Under the pieces are notes generated by a model. The model searched no databases and was not told where the DNA came from. It was given only the letters and a program-made list of their open reading frames with translations. 64,000 nucleotides of DNA from Sideroxydans sp. (GTDB lineage Bacteria; Pseudomonadota; Gammaproteobacteria; Burkholderiales; Gallionellaceae): NCBI GenBank assembly GCA_016124455.1, contig WGNQ01000001.1, positions 124,001 to 188,000 of the forward strand, given 5' to 3'. A program made the translations under genes and the position numbers. Below, in pieces: positions 56,370 to 64,000 of the stretch; within the stretch, counting starts at the first letter, position 1; every line of letters starts with the position of its first letter.

Positions 56370-57560
56370 ATGCAACATAAAACCTTCGCCCAAATCGAAA
56401 GCCGCTACTTCTACGCACTGACAGCGCTGGGCGCCCTGATCGCCGGCGCCGGCATGTACGCCGCGTACTACATCGAAGAGCATGGCCACGTCGTTACCGG
56501 CATGAACAATCACATCGTGTGGGGCCTGCCGCACGTGTTCGCGATTTTCATGATCGTCGCCGCTTCCGGCGTACTCAACGTCGCCTCAGTCGGTTCGGTA
56601 TTCGGCAAGCACGTATATAAGGCGCGTGCACCCCTTGCCGGCTTGCTGTCGATCGCGCTGCTGGCCGGTGGCCTCACCGTGCTGATGCTGGATCTGGGCC
56701 GCCCCGACCACGTCATCGTCGCCGCCACGCATTACAATCCGACCTCGGTATTCGCCTGGAACGTGCTGCTCTACTCCGGCCTGTTCGCCACCGTCGCGCT
56801 CTATCTGTGGACCATGATGGAAAAGCGCATGAACCCGTGGTCGAAACCGGCAGGGCTGCTGGTATTCGCCTGGCGCATCATCCTCACCACCGGTACCGGC
56901 CTGATCTTCGCCTTCCTCGTCGCACGCCAGGCCTATGCCTCCGCCGTGCTGCCCCCCATGTTCATCGTCCTGTCGTTCGCCTGGGGGCTGGCGGTATTCC
57001 TGATCGTGCAATCGGTAATGTTCAGCTGGAACGAGCTGGAACTGAATCCGGCAATCCAGAAGCGCCTGAAGAACCTGCTCGGCATTTTTATCGTCGGCGC
57101 GCTGTATTTCGTCGCCGCCTATCATCTGACCAACCTCTATTTCGCGCGGCAGACTGCATTCGAACACTTCATCCTGCTCAATGGCGGCATCTACCCCTGG
57201 CTGTTCTGGGGCGGCTATGTGCTGCTCGGCAGCGCGCTGCCGCTGCTGCTGATTTTCCATCCGGCGCTGGGCAAGACCCGCTGCGTGCTTGCCGCCTCGG
57301 CACTGGTGATACTTGGCGCCTTCGCCCTGCTCTATGTGTTCATCATCGGCGGGCAGGCCTTCCCGCTGGAGATTTTCTCGGGCTATGAAGTTATCAGCAG
57401 CAGTTTCGGCGACGGCCAGATCGCCAGCTATGCTCCCAGCCTGCCGGAAATCCTGCTTGGCGGCGGCGGCCTCGGCATCGCCTTCCTGATCACCACTGTC
57501 GGCGTGCGCGCCCTCAACTTCCTGCCGCACGACGACCCCAAAGCAGTGCAGCAGGACTAA
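56370..57560 (+). CDS. dsrP: DsrP, NrfD-like membrane subunit
   Basis: A 396-residue membrane protein of the NrfD/PsrC family with about ten helices. It should connect DsrO to the quinone pool. Start ATG 56370, four bases after dsrO. Completes the DsrMKJOP complex. Confidence 0.94.
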   Translation: MQHKTFAQIESRYFYALTALGALIAGAGMYAAYYIEEHGHVVTGMNNHIVWGLPHVFAIFMIVAASGVLNVASVGSVFGKHVYKARAPLAGLLSIALLAGGLTVLMLDLGRPDHVIVAATHYNPTSVFAWNVLLYSGLFATVALYLWTMMEKRMNPWSKPAGLLVFAWRIILTTGTGLIFAFLVARQAYASAVLPPMFIVLSFAWGLAVFLIVQSVMFSWNELELNPAIQKRLKNLLGIFIVGALYFVAAYHLTNLYFARQTAFEHFILLNGGIYPWLFWGGYVLLGSALPLLLIFHPALGKTRCVLAASALVILGAFALLYVFIIGGQAFPLEIFSGYEVISSSFGDGQIASYAPSLPEILLGGGGLGIAFLITTVGVRALNFLPHDDPKAVQQD

Positions 57561-57566
57561 ACTGCC

Positions 57567-58973
57567 ATGCATCGCCTGCTGATCTCTGCCGCCCACAAGT
57601 CATCGGGCAAGACCACCATCAGCATCGGCCTGTGCGCCGCATTAAAACAGCGCGGCCTGACGGTGCAGCCGTTCAAGAAGGGGCCGGATTACATCGATCC
57701 AATGTGGCTATCGCAAGCCAGCGGCCACGCCTGCCGCAACCTCGACCTGTACCTGATGGAACGCGACGACGTAACCGCGACCTTCCGCCGCCACGCGCCG
57801 GATGACGGCATCAGCATCGTCGAAGGCAACAAGGGACTGTACGACGGCCTGGCGCTCGACGGCAGCAACAGCAATGCCGCACTGGCAAAACTGCTCGACC
57901 TGCCGGTGGTGCTGGTGCTCGACGCACGTGGCATGACGCGCGGCATCGCCCCGCTGATCCTCGGCTACCAGGCATTCGACCGCGATATCAATATCGCTGG
58001 CGTGATCCTCAACAACCTCGGCGGCAGCCGCCACGAATCCAAGCTGCGCGCAGTGATCGAGCACTACACCGACGTAGCGGTGATCGGTGCGGTGCACCAC
58101 GATGAGCGCCTGCAGATCGTCGAACGCCATCTCGGCCTGATGCCGAGTAACGAATCGACCGCCTCGGCAGACTACATCCACAACATCGGCCAGGTGATCA
58201 ACGAACGCGTTGACCTCGACCGCCTGTTGCAACTGGCGGAGAAGCCTGCACTGCCTGCGGCACCCGCTCCCGACATCACACCGCTGCCATTGGGTGAAAA
58301 CCTGCGTATCGGCATTGCGCGCGACCGCGCCTTCGGTTTCTATTACGCCGACGACCTCGATGCGCTGCAGGCCGCGGGCGCGAAACTGGTGCCGATTGAC
58401 ACGTTGCATGATGCACACCTGCCCGAAGTCGATGCGCTGTATATCGGCGGCGGTTTTCCGGAAATGTGTGCCGCCGAGCTGCAGGCGAATTCCACGATGC
58501 GCGCAGATATCAGGCAGGCCATCGAATCCGGGCTGCCCGTCTATGCCGAATGCGGCGGCCTGATGTATCTGTCGCGCTCGCTGACGCACGAAGGCCAGCG
58601 CTATGACATGGTCGGTGCGATTCCGGGCGATACCGTGATGCATGCCAGACCCATAGGCCGCGGCTACGTCCATCTCGCGGAAGATGCCGCGCACCCATGG
58701 CCACGTCCCAGCATGCCTGCCAAGGAAATCCGCGCGCACGAATTCCATTATTCCAGCCTGGAAAATTTGCCGGCCGGTGCGAAATTCGCCTATCGCGTGG
58801 TGCGCGGCCACGGCATCGACGGCGAACACGACGGGCTGATACTGCACAACCTGCTCGCTTCCTACACCCACCTGCGCACCATCGGCAGCTGCTACTGGGC
58901 ATCGCGCTTTGTCGCATTCGTGCGCAGCGTAAAAACAGGCGAAAACCCGCTGCCGCTGCAGGCGGCGCGTTAA
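57567..58973 (+). CDS. dsrN: DsrN, cobyrinate a,c-diamide synthase-like amidase
   Basis: A 468-residue CbiA-family amidotransferase. An N-terminal P-loop (SSGKTTISIG) and a C-terminal class I glutaminase domain with its Cys in YAECGGLMYLS are present. In dsr operons DsrN is thought to make siroheme amide for DsrAB. It could also serve B12, needed by the NrdJ in this window. Six bases after dsrP. Confidence 0.92.
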   Translation: MHRLLISAAHKSSGKTTISIGLCAALKQRGLTVQPFKKGPDYIDPMWLSQASGHACRNLDLYLMERDDVTATFRRHAPDDGISIVEGNKGLYDGLALDGSNSNAALAKLLDLPVVLVLDARGMTRGIAPLILGYQAFDRDINIAGVILNNLGGSRHESKLRAVIEHYTDVAVIGAVHHDERLQIVERHLGLMPSNESTASADYIHNIGQVINERVDLDRLLQLAEKPALPAAPAPDITPLPLGENLRIGIARDRAFGFYYADDLDALQAAGAKLVPIDTLHDAHLPEVDALYIGGGFPEMCAAELQANSTMRADIRQAIESGLPVYAECGGLMYLSRSLTHEGQRYDMVGAIPGDTVMHARPIGRGYVHLAEDAAHPWPRPSMPAKEIRAHEFHYSSLENLPAGAKFAYRVVRGHGIDGEHDGLILHNLLASYTHLRTIGSCYWASRFVAFVRSVKTGENPLPLQAAR

Positions 58974-59022
58974 GCCGCCGCTATAATGGCTGCCTTGCGG
59001 CAGCGACCGGATACAACGAGGA

Positions 59023-60030
59023 ATGAACAACATGGAACACCCATTCGCACCCTTTATACAGATGCTCGGCAAGGGCAAGAACGGATCGCGCGACCTGACG
59101 CAGCAGGAAGCAGAACAGGCGCTGACCATGATACTGGCACGACAGGTCGAGCCGGAACAGCTCGGTGCCTTCCTGATGCTGATGCGGGTCAAGGAGGAGA
59201 CCGGGGCCGAAGTCGCCGGTTTCGTACAGGCCGCCCGTGCCTCGCTCACCCTGCCGGACAACCTGCCCAAAGTCGATTTCGACTGGCCGACCTATGCCGG
59301 CAAGCGCCGCCAGCTGCCCTGGTATCTGCTGTCGGCACTGCTGCTCGCCAGTCATGGCATGCCGGTGCTGATGCACGGTATCGGAAGCGGCACCGCAGGC
59401 CGTGTCTGGATTCCCGATGCGCTGGCTTCGCTCGGCATTCCTCCCAGCACTTCGGTCGCACAGGCTGCAGACAACATCAGGCAAAAGAATTTCGCCTATG
59501 TGCCGCTCAATGTCTTCAGCCCGGAGCTGGAACGCCTGCTCGGCCTGAAGGCGATTCTCGGCCTGCGCTCACCGGTGCACACCATCATCCGCATGCTCAA
59601 CCCGTTTAACGCTTCCGCCTCGATCATGGGAATCTTCCACCCGGGCTACGACGACACCCACCATCAGGCCGGCACACTGCTCGGCGAACAGAACATGGCG
59701 GTATTCAAGGGGGAGGGCGGCGAAGCCGAGCGCAACCCGGACGGCGCCTGCAACGTCAAGATGCTGCGCGCAGGCGCCGTGCTGGAGGAAGAATGGCCGG
59801 CACTGTTCAGCAGCCGGCACATGAAGGACGACACCATGGATGTAGCACGGCTCGGACAACTATGGCGCGGCGAAATCACCGATGAATACGGCCAGGCCGC
59901 CGTCACCGGCACCGTCGCCATCGCACTGCGTACCCGGGGGCGCGCCGGCAGCGTTGCTGAAGCCGAAGCCATGGCCGCGCAGCTCTGGCAGACACGCGAC
60001 ATTTCCTATCTGAAAAAGGTACAGGGCTGA
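59023..60030 (+). CDS. YbiB/TrpD2-like phosphoribosyltransferase-fold protein
   Basis: A 335-residue protein of the YbiB/TrpD2 group, related to anthranilate phosphoribosyltransferase but lacking a normal PRPP loop ([13 protein letters not shown]). Known members bind nucleic acids rather than making tryptophan. No trp genes are near. A 6-bp stem hairpin (58989-59004) and a tataat at 58982-58987 without a -35 box lie upstream, so it may have its own weak promoter. Ends one base before cysG. Confidence 0.82.
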   Translation: MNNMEHPFAPFIQMLGKGKNGSRDLTQQEAEQALTMILARQVEPEQLGAFLMLMRVKEETGAEVAGFVQAARASLTLPDNLPKVDFDWPTYAGKRRQLPWYLLSALLLASHGMPVLMHGIGSGTAGRVWIPDALASLGIPPSTSVAQAADNIRQKNFAYVPLNVFSPELERLLGLKAILGLRSPVHTIIRMLNPFNASASIMGIFHPGYDDTHHQAGTLLGEQNMAVFKGEGGEAERNPDGACNVKMLRAGAVLEEEWPALFSSRHMKDDTMDVARLGQLWRGEITDEYGQAAVTGTVAIALRTRGRAGSVAEAEAMAAQLWQTRDISYLKKVQG

Positions 60031-60031
60031 T

Positions 60032-61420
60032 ATGGACTTCCTGCCGCTATTCCACAACATCAAGAACCAGCTGTGCCTGGTGGTCGGCGGTGGTTCCGTC
60101 GCCACACGCAAGGCCGGCATACTGCTGGAGGCCGGTGCGCAGGTGCGCGTGGTCGCTCCCGAAATCGAAGCGGAATTGACGCAGCGCAAGCACGTCGAAA
60201 CGATCATCGCGCCTTTCTCCGCGCAACATCTGGACGGGGTGGTGCTGGTCATCGCTGCGACCAGTGACCGTGCCGTCAACCGGCAGGTTTCGGAACTGGC
60301 GCAGGCGCGTAATATCCCGGTCAATGTGGTGGATGATCCCGAGCTATGCAGTGTCATCATGCCTGCCATTCTCGACCGTTCGCCGATGATGGTGGCTTTC
60401 TCCAGCGGCGGTGCATCGCCGGTGCTGACGCGTATGCTGCGCGGCAAACTGGAAACGATGATCCCGCAGAATTACAGCCGCCTGGCCGCCTTCGCCGAGC
60501 GCTTCCGCATGCTGGTCAAGCAGCGCGTCACCCATCCCGCCAAGCGCCGCATCTTCTGGGAAAACGCGCTGGAAGGCGTGGTCGCCGAGAAAGTGCTGAC
60601 CGGCGACGAGGCCAGTGCCGAGCAGATGCTGCAGCAAATGCTGGCAAACGAGGACAATATCCGGCGCGGCGAGGTGTACCTGGTCGGTGCGGGTCCCGGC
60701 GACCCCGACCTGCTCACCTTCCGTGCGTTGCGCCTGATGCAGAAAGCCGACGTGGTGGTGTATGACAACCTGGTGGCCAAGCCGATCGTCGAAATGACGC
60801 GGCGCGATGCCGAGCGCATCTACGTCGGCAAGAAGCGCGCCGACCACACTTTGCGCCAGGAAGAAATCAACGCCTTGCTGGTACGCCTGGCCCAGGAAGG
60901 CAAACGCGTGCTGCGCCTGAAAGGCGGCGATCCGTTCATTTTCGGACGTGGCGGCGAGGAAATCGAGACCCTGTCAGCACAAGGCATTCCCTTCCAGGTA
61001 GTGCCCGGCATCACCGCCGCTTCCGGTGTCGCTTCCTATGCCGGCATCCCGCTGACCCACCGCGACCACGCCCAGTCCTGCATGTTCGTCACCGGCCATC
61101 TCAAGGACGGCACCATGAACCTCGACTGGGATGCACTGGCACGCCCGCGTCAGACCGTGGTGGTGTACATGGGATTGCACGGGCTGGAGACGCTGTGCGA
61201 AAAACTGGTCGAGCATGGCCTGCCGGGCAGCACCCCGATCGGAATCGTGCAGCAAGGCACCACACAGAACCAGCGCGTCGTCACCGGCACGCTCGCTACC
61301 CTGCCCGGCATCGCCGAGGTCAAGGAGCTGCATGCGCCGACACTGATTATCGTTGGGGGAGTCGTCAGTCTGAGGGAGAAATTATCCTGGTTCAAACCGG
61401 AGAAGCAGGCGGGTATTTAA
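60032..61420 (+). CDS. cysG: Multifunctional siroheme synthase CysG
   Basis: A 462-residue three-activity enzyme. The N-terminal precorrin-2 dehydrogenase/ferrochelatase (1-150) has [19 protein letters not shown]. The C-terminal uroporphyrinogen-III methyltransferase (from about 212) has [18 protein letters not shown] and the [15 protein letters not shown] motif. It converts uroporphyrinogen III to siroheme, the cofactor of DsrAB. Confidence 0.96.
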   Translation: MDFLPLFHNIKNQLCLVVGGGSVATRKAGILLEAGAQVRVVAPEIEAELTQRKHVETIIAPFSAQHLDGVVLVIAATSDRAVNRQVSELAQARNIPVNVVDDPELCSVIMPAILDRSPMMVAFSSGGASPVLTRMLRGKLETMIPQNYSRLAAFAERFRMLVKQRVTHPAKRRIFWENALEGVVAEKVLTGDEASAEQMLQQMLANEDNIRRGEVYLVGAGPGDPDLLTFRALRLMQKADVVVYDNLVAKPIVEMTRRDAERIYVGKKRADHTLRQEEINALLVRLAQEGKRVLRLKGGDPFIFGRGGEEIETLSAQGIPFQVVPGITAASGVASYAGIPLTHRDHAQSCMFVTGHLKDGTMNLDWDALARPRQTVVVYMGLHGLETLCEKLVEHGLPGSTPIGIVQQGTTQNQRVVTGTLATLPGIAEVKELHAPTLIIVGGVVSLREKLSWFKPEKQAGI

Positions 61421-61450
61421 AAAACACATCCATAAAATAAAGGGGAGATC

Positions 61451-62368
61451 ATGAAGAGCATAGCCAGAAGTGCGTTTTTCGCAGTATTGATGCTGCTCGG
61501 TTCCACTGCAGCAATGGCCGACGAAGCATTGCTGAAGCCGTTCGTGCTTGCCTCCAAAGGCCCCGGCACCCTGGTGGAAAAGGTTGCCGCGGTCAAAGCC
61601 TCTCTGCTTGCCAACGGCTTTACCGTTGCCGGCGAATACTCACCCTACCCCGACGCCGACATCCTGGTGGTAACCAGCGACGAACTGAAAAACAACGCCG
61701 CCCAGTCCGAGCATGGCGGCTTCGGCGCAATCCAGCGGATAGCGCTGACCAAGGTCAACGACGATATCCAGGTGAGCTACACCAACCCGGTATACATGGC
61801 CAACGTCTACCGCATGAAAGGCGACCTGCAGGATGTCGCCGCCAGGTTGCAGGCGGCATTGGGCAAACTGGAGGACTTTGGCGCCAAAGGCATGACCGCG
61901 AACGCGGCACGCCACTACCACTACATGTTCGGCATGGAATACTTCACCGACCCCAGCATGCTGGCCGTCTATGGCACTCATCAGGAAGCGCTGGATGCAG
62001 TCGAGAAGGGACTGGCTTCGAACAAGACCGGCATCAGCAAGGTCTACCGCGTGGACATACCGGGCACCGAGGAAAGCGTGTTCGGCGTCGGCATGAAGGC
62101 GCCTTCCGATGCGCAGAAATATATGGACGACAAGTACATCATGGGCGAAATCGATTTCCGCGATATCAAATCGACCGCCCACCTGCCCTATGAAGTGCTG
62201 GTCTCCGGCAACAAGGTGTATGCCCTGTATGCCCGCTTCCGCATCGCCATCGACTTTCCCGACCTGTCGATGATGGGCAGCCACAGTTTCATGAACATCA
62301 TGAGCACCCCGGAAGCGATCCGCAAGGCATTGCAGCAGGCGGTGGCCAAACCCCTGCCCGGCGCGTAA
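61451..62368 (+). CDS. Periplasmic protein of unknown function, possibly DUF302-related
   Basis: A 305-residue protein with a clear signal peptide (MKSIARSAFFAVLMLLGSTAAMA). The mature part has no Cys or haem motif. The VEKVAAVKASLLANGFTVAGEYSPYPDADILVVTSDEL start loosely resembles DUF302-type domains; the rest I do not recognise. It has a ggggag ribosome site. It sits between siroheme and molybdopterin cofactor genes and overlaps mobB by one base (taATG), so it is probably co-expressed with both. Confidence 0.8.
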   Translation: MKSIARSAFFAVLMLLGSTAAMADEALLKPFVLASKGPGTLVEKVAAVKASLLANGFTVAGEYSPYPDADILVVTSDELKNNAAQSEHGGFGAIQRIALTKVNDDIQVSYTNPVYMANVYRMKGDLQDVAARLQAALGKLEDFGAKGMTANAARHYHYMFGMEYFTDPSMLAVYGTHQEALDAVEKGLASNKTGISKVYRVDIPGTEESVFGVGMKAPSDAQKYMDDKYIMGEIDFRDIKSTAHLPYEVLVSGNKVYALYARFRIAIDFPDLSMMGSHSFMNIMSTPEAIRKALQQAVAKPLPGA

Positions 62369-62868
62369 TGAAGCTACTTGGATTCGCCGGCTATTCCGGC
62401 AGCGGCAAGACCACGCTGCTGGAAAAAGTTCTCCCTCTGCTCAAACAGCACGGCCTGCGTGTCTCGGTAATCAAGCACGCGCACCACAACTTCGATATCG
62501 ACCGTCCGGGCAAGGACAGCTTCCGTCACCGCGAAGCTGGGGCACAGGAAGTGCTGATCGCCTCCGGCTACCGCTGGGCACTGATGCACGAGCTGCGCGA
62601 GGAGGCGGAGCCTACGCTGGAAGAGCTTTGCGCACGGCTGTCGCCGTGCGACCTGGTGCTGATCGAAGGCTACAAGTTTTCCGACATCCCGAAGATCGAG
62701 GTGCACCGCACAGTGACCGGACATCCGCTGCTGTACCCGGACGATGCGCAGATCATTGCGGTGGCGACCGACCATCAGGAACCGTTACCGGTGACCAAAC
62801 TGGATATTGACGCGCCGCAGCAAGTCGCCGACCATATCCTCAACTATTTCTCCTTCACCCGGCAATGA
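62368..62868 (+). CDS. mobB: Molybdopterin-guanine dinucleotide biosynthesis adaptor MobB
   Basis: A 166-residue P-loop protein. Walker A is GYSGSGKTTLLEK; the VIKHAHHNFDIDRPGKDSFRHREAGA motif is typical. It binds GTP and assists MobA in making the guanylated molybdenum cofactor used by enzymes such as SoeA. No mobA is seen in the window. Its ATG touches the previous stop. Confidence 0.93.
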   Translation: MKLLGFAGYSGSGKTTLLEKVLPLLKQHGLRVSVIKHAHHNFDIDRPGKDSFRHREAGAQEVLIASGYRWALMHELREEAEPTLEELCARLSPCDLVLIEGYKFSDIPKIEVHRTVTGHPLLYPDDAQIIAVATDHQEPLPVTKLDIDAPQQVADHILNYFSFTRQ

Positions 62869-63119
62869 ATATCACCCTGCTTTACTTTGGCCGCCCACGG
62901 GAAATGCTCGCCACCTCCGGCGAAACGGTCGAGGTGCCTGACAACATCGGCACGCTGGCTGACTTGCTGGCCTGGCTGCGCACGCGCGGCAGCAACTGGG
63001 CGCAGGAACTGGCCGACAGCCGGGTGCGCTGCGCCGTCAATCAGGAACTGAGCGGGCTGTCCGCACGGCTCAACACCGGGGATGAGGTCGCCATCTTTTC
63101 TCCCATCTCCGGCGGCTGA
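62865..63119 (+). CDS. moaD: Molybdopterin synthase small subunit MoaD
   Basis: An 84-residue ubiquitin-fold protein with the essential C-terminal Gly-Gly (FSPISGG) that carries the thiocarboxylate. It overlaps mobB by four bases and is followed directly by moaE, its partner. Confidence 0.95.
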   Translation: MNITLLYFGRPREMLATSGETVEVPDNIGTLADLLAWLRTRGSNWAQELADSRVRCAVNQELSGLSARLNTGDEVAIFSPISGG

Positions 63120-63120
63120 G

Positions 63121-63585
63121 ATGAGCATATCGATACAGACAGCCGATTTCGATCTCGCTGCCGAGCTCGCCGCATTGCGCAAATCCAGCGCCCAGACCGG
63201 CGCGCTGGTGAGCTTCGTAGGGCTGGTACGCGACTTCAGCAGCGACGAAAAAATCGAGGGTATCTATCTCGAACACTATCCCGGCATGTGCGAGAAGGCA
63301 CTGCAAAAGATCATCGGCGAAGCACAGCAGCGCTGGCACTTGCTCGATGTGCGCATCATCCATCGCATCGGCCAGCTGCTGCCCAATGATCAGATCGTAC
63401 TGGTTGCCACTGCATCGACCCATCGCGCGGACGCCTTCGCCGCCTGCGAATTCATCATCGATTACCTGAAAACCGCCGCGCCATTCTGGAAGCGTGAACA
63501 GACTGCGCATGGCACCAAATGGCTGGACACCAAAGATACCGACATCCAGCGCATGCGGCGCTGGCACAATGGAGAAACCGTATGA
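63121..63585 (+). CDS. moaE: Molybdopterin synthase large subunit MoaE
   Basis: A 154-residue MoaE. It has the family [13 protein letters not shown] motif and the late catalytic Lys stretch ([16 protein letters not shown]). With MoaD it converts cyclic pyranopterin monophosphate to molybdopterin. I use ATG 63121, just after the moaD stop. Its stop overlaps moaC (ATGA). Confidence 0.95.
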   Translation: MSISIQTADFDLAAELAALRKSSAQTGALVSFVGLVRDFSSDEKIEGIYLEHYPGMCEKALQKIIGEAQQRWHLLDVRIIHRIGQLLPNDQIVLVATASTHRADAFAACEFIIDYLKTAAPFWKREQTAHGTKWLDTKDTDIQRMRRWHNGETV

Positions 63586-64000
63586 GCAACCCCCTCACCC
63601 ACTTCGACCCGCACGGCCAGGCGCACATGGTGGATGTCGCCGGCAAGGATGAAACCCGGCGCATCGCCCGCGCTGCCGGGCGCATCAGCATGCAGCCTGC
63701 CACCCTGCAGCTCATCTCGGACCGCAGCGCGCAAAAGGGCGATGTGCTGGGCGTGGCACGCATCGCGGCGATCCAGGGCAGCAAGCGCACCGCCGAGCTG
63801 ATCCCGCTCTGCCATCCGCTTTATCTGACACACACTGCAGTGGAATTCACGCTGGACCGTGAGAACAATGCAGTGGAATGCCTCGTCACCACCGAGACCG
63901 TGGGCCGTACCGGCGTCGAAATGGAAGCCCTCACCGCCGTCAGCGTGGCCCTGCTCACCATCTACGACATGTGCAAGGCCGCCGATCGCGGCATGGTGCT
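63582..64000 (+). CDS. moaC: Cyclic pyranopterin monophosphate synthase MoaC, 3' end outside the window
   Basis: The first 139 residues of MoaC. Visible are [39 protein letters not shown] and the [31 protein letters not shown] core, with the catalytic-site lysine just before the cut. It begins at ATG 63582, overlapping the moaE stop. MoaC completes the first step of molybdopterin synthesis with MoaA. Confidence 0.95.
   Translation, partial: MSNPLTHFDPHGQAHMVDVAGKDETRRIARAAGRISMQPATLQLISDRSAQKGDVLGVARIAAIQGSKRTAELIPLCHPLYLTHTAVEFTLDRENNAVECLVTTETVGRTGVEMEALTAVSVALLTIYDMCKAADRGMV

Noticed and set aside
58982-58987. Promoter upstream of the YbiB-like gene
   Set aside because: The tataat is perfect but no -35 box lies at a proper distance; kept only as a remark in that entry.

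Overview
The window reads as a Betaproteobacterium, most likely a chemolithotrophic sulfur oxidiser of the Nitrosomonadales type (Gallionellaceae/Sulfuricellaceae-like). This is inferred from gene content and protein style, not from a database search. The decisive content is a complete oxidative (reverse) dissimilatory sulfite reductase locus, a cytoplasmic sulfite dehydrogenase, a sulfide:quinone oxidoreductase, and cofactor genes for siroheme and molybdopterin. The arginine-type EF-P with its EarP partner fits the same lineage.

Layout. 1-32 kb is mostly housekeeping: rluC and rne (divergent), a low-molecular-weight tyrosine phosphatase, an EAL protein, uvrB, an aspartate aminotransferase, an HDOD protein, an unusual cyclase fused to a periplasmic AsmA-like domain and its AsmA neighbour, tRNA-Asn, a short GlgC-like nucleotidyltransferase, a B12-dependent ribonucleotide reductase, a MarR regulator, and a hexose-6-phosphate mutarotase. 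A six-gene operon follows: membrane fusion protein, ABC ATPase, two permeases, earP, efp. Then come relA and a NarX/NarL-like two-component pair. From 32.4 kb on almost everything concerns sulfur: rhodanese; soeABC, tauE, a small membrane protein, usp; tusA-dsrE2; sqr; a FadL-like porin; a minus-strand six-gene accessory operon; dsrABEFHC-MKLJOPN; a YbiB/TrpD2-like gene; cysG; a periplasmic unknown; and mobB-moaD-moaE-moaC (moaC runs off the end).

How it works together. SQR oxidises sulfide. Rhodanese, TusA, DsrE2, DsrEFH and DsrC relay persulfide sulfur to DsrAB, which makes sulfite. DsrL and DsrMKJOP handle the electrons and the DsrC trisulfide. SoeABC oxidises sulfite to sulfate, and TauE probably exports sulfur oxyanions. 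CysG and DsrN serve siroheme for DsrAB; MobB and MoaCDE serve the molybdenum cofactor of SoeA.

Most interesting. (1) A minus-strand operon (43502-46730) inside the dsr locus combines a Cas6/Cmx6-like protein, a cysteine-free DsrC paralogue, a double-TusA fusion, a TauD-like dioxygenase and two unknown proteins, with no CRISPR array in the window. (2) A shared inverted-heptamer element, roughly TASCCCA-N2-TGGGSTA, lies 80-170 bp upstream of rhodanese, soeA, tusA, dsrA and the minus-strand operon. Its 7-2-7 geometry resembles sites for NarL-type regulators, and a NarL-like regulator is encoded next door. (3) A class III cyclase with altered purine-selecting positions is fused to coiled coils, one membrane helix and an AsmA-like periplasmic domain.
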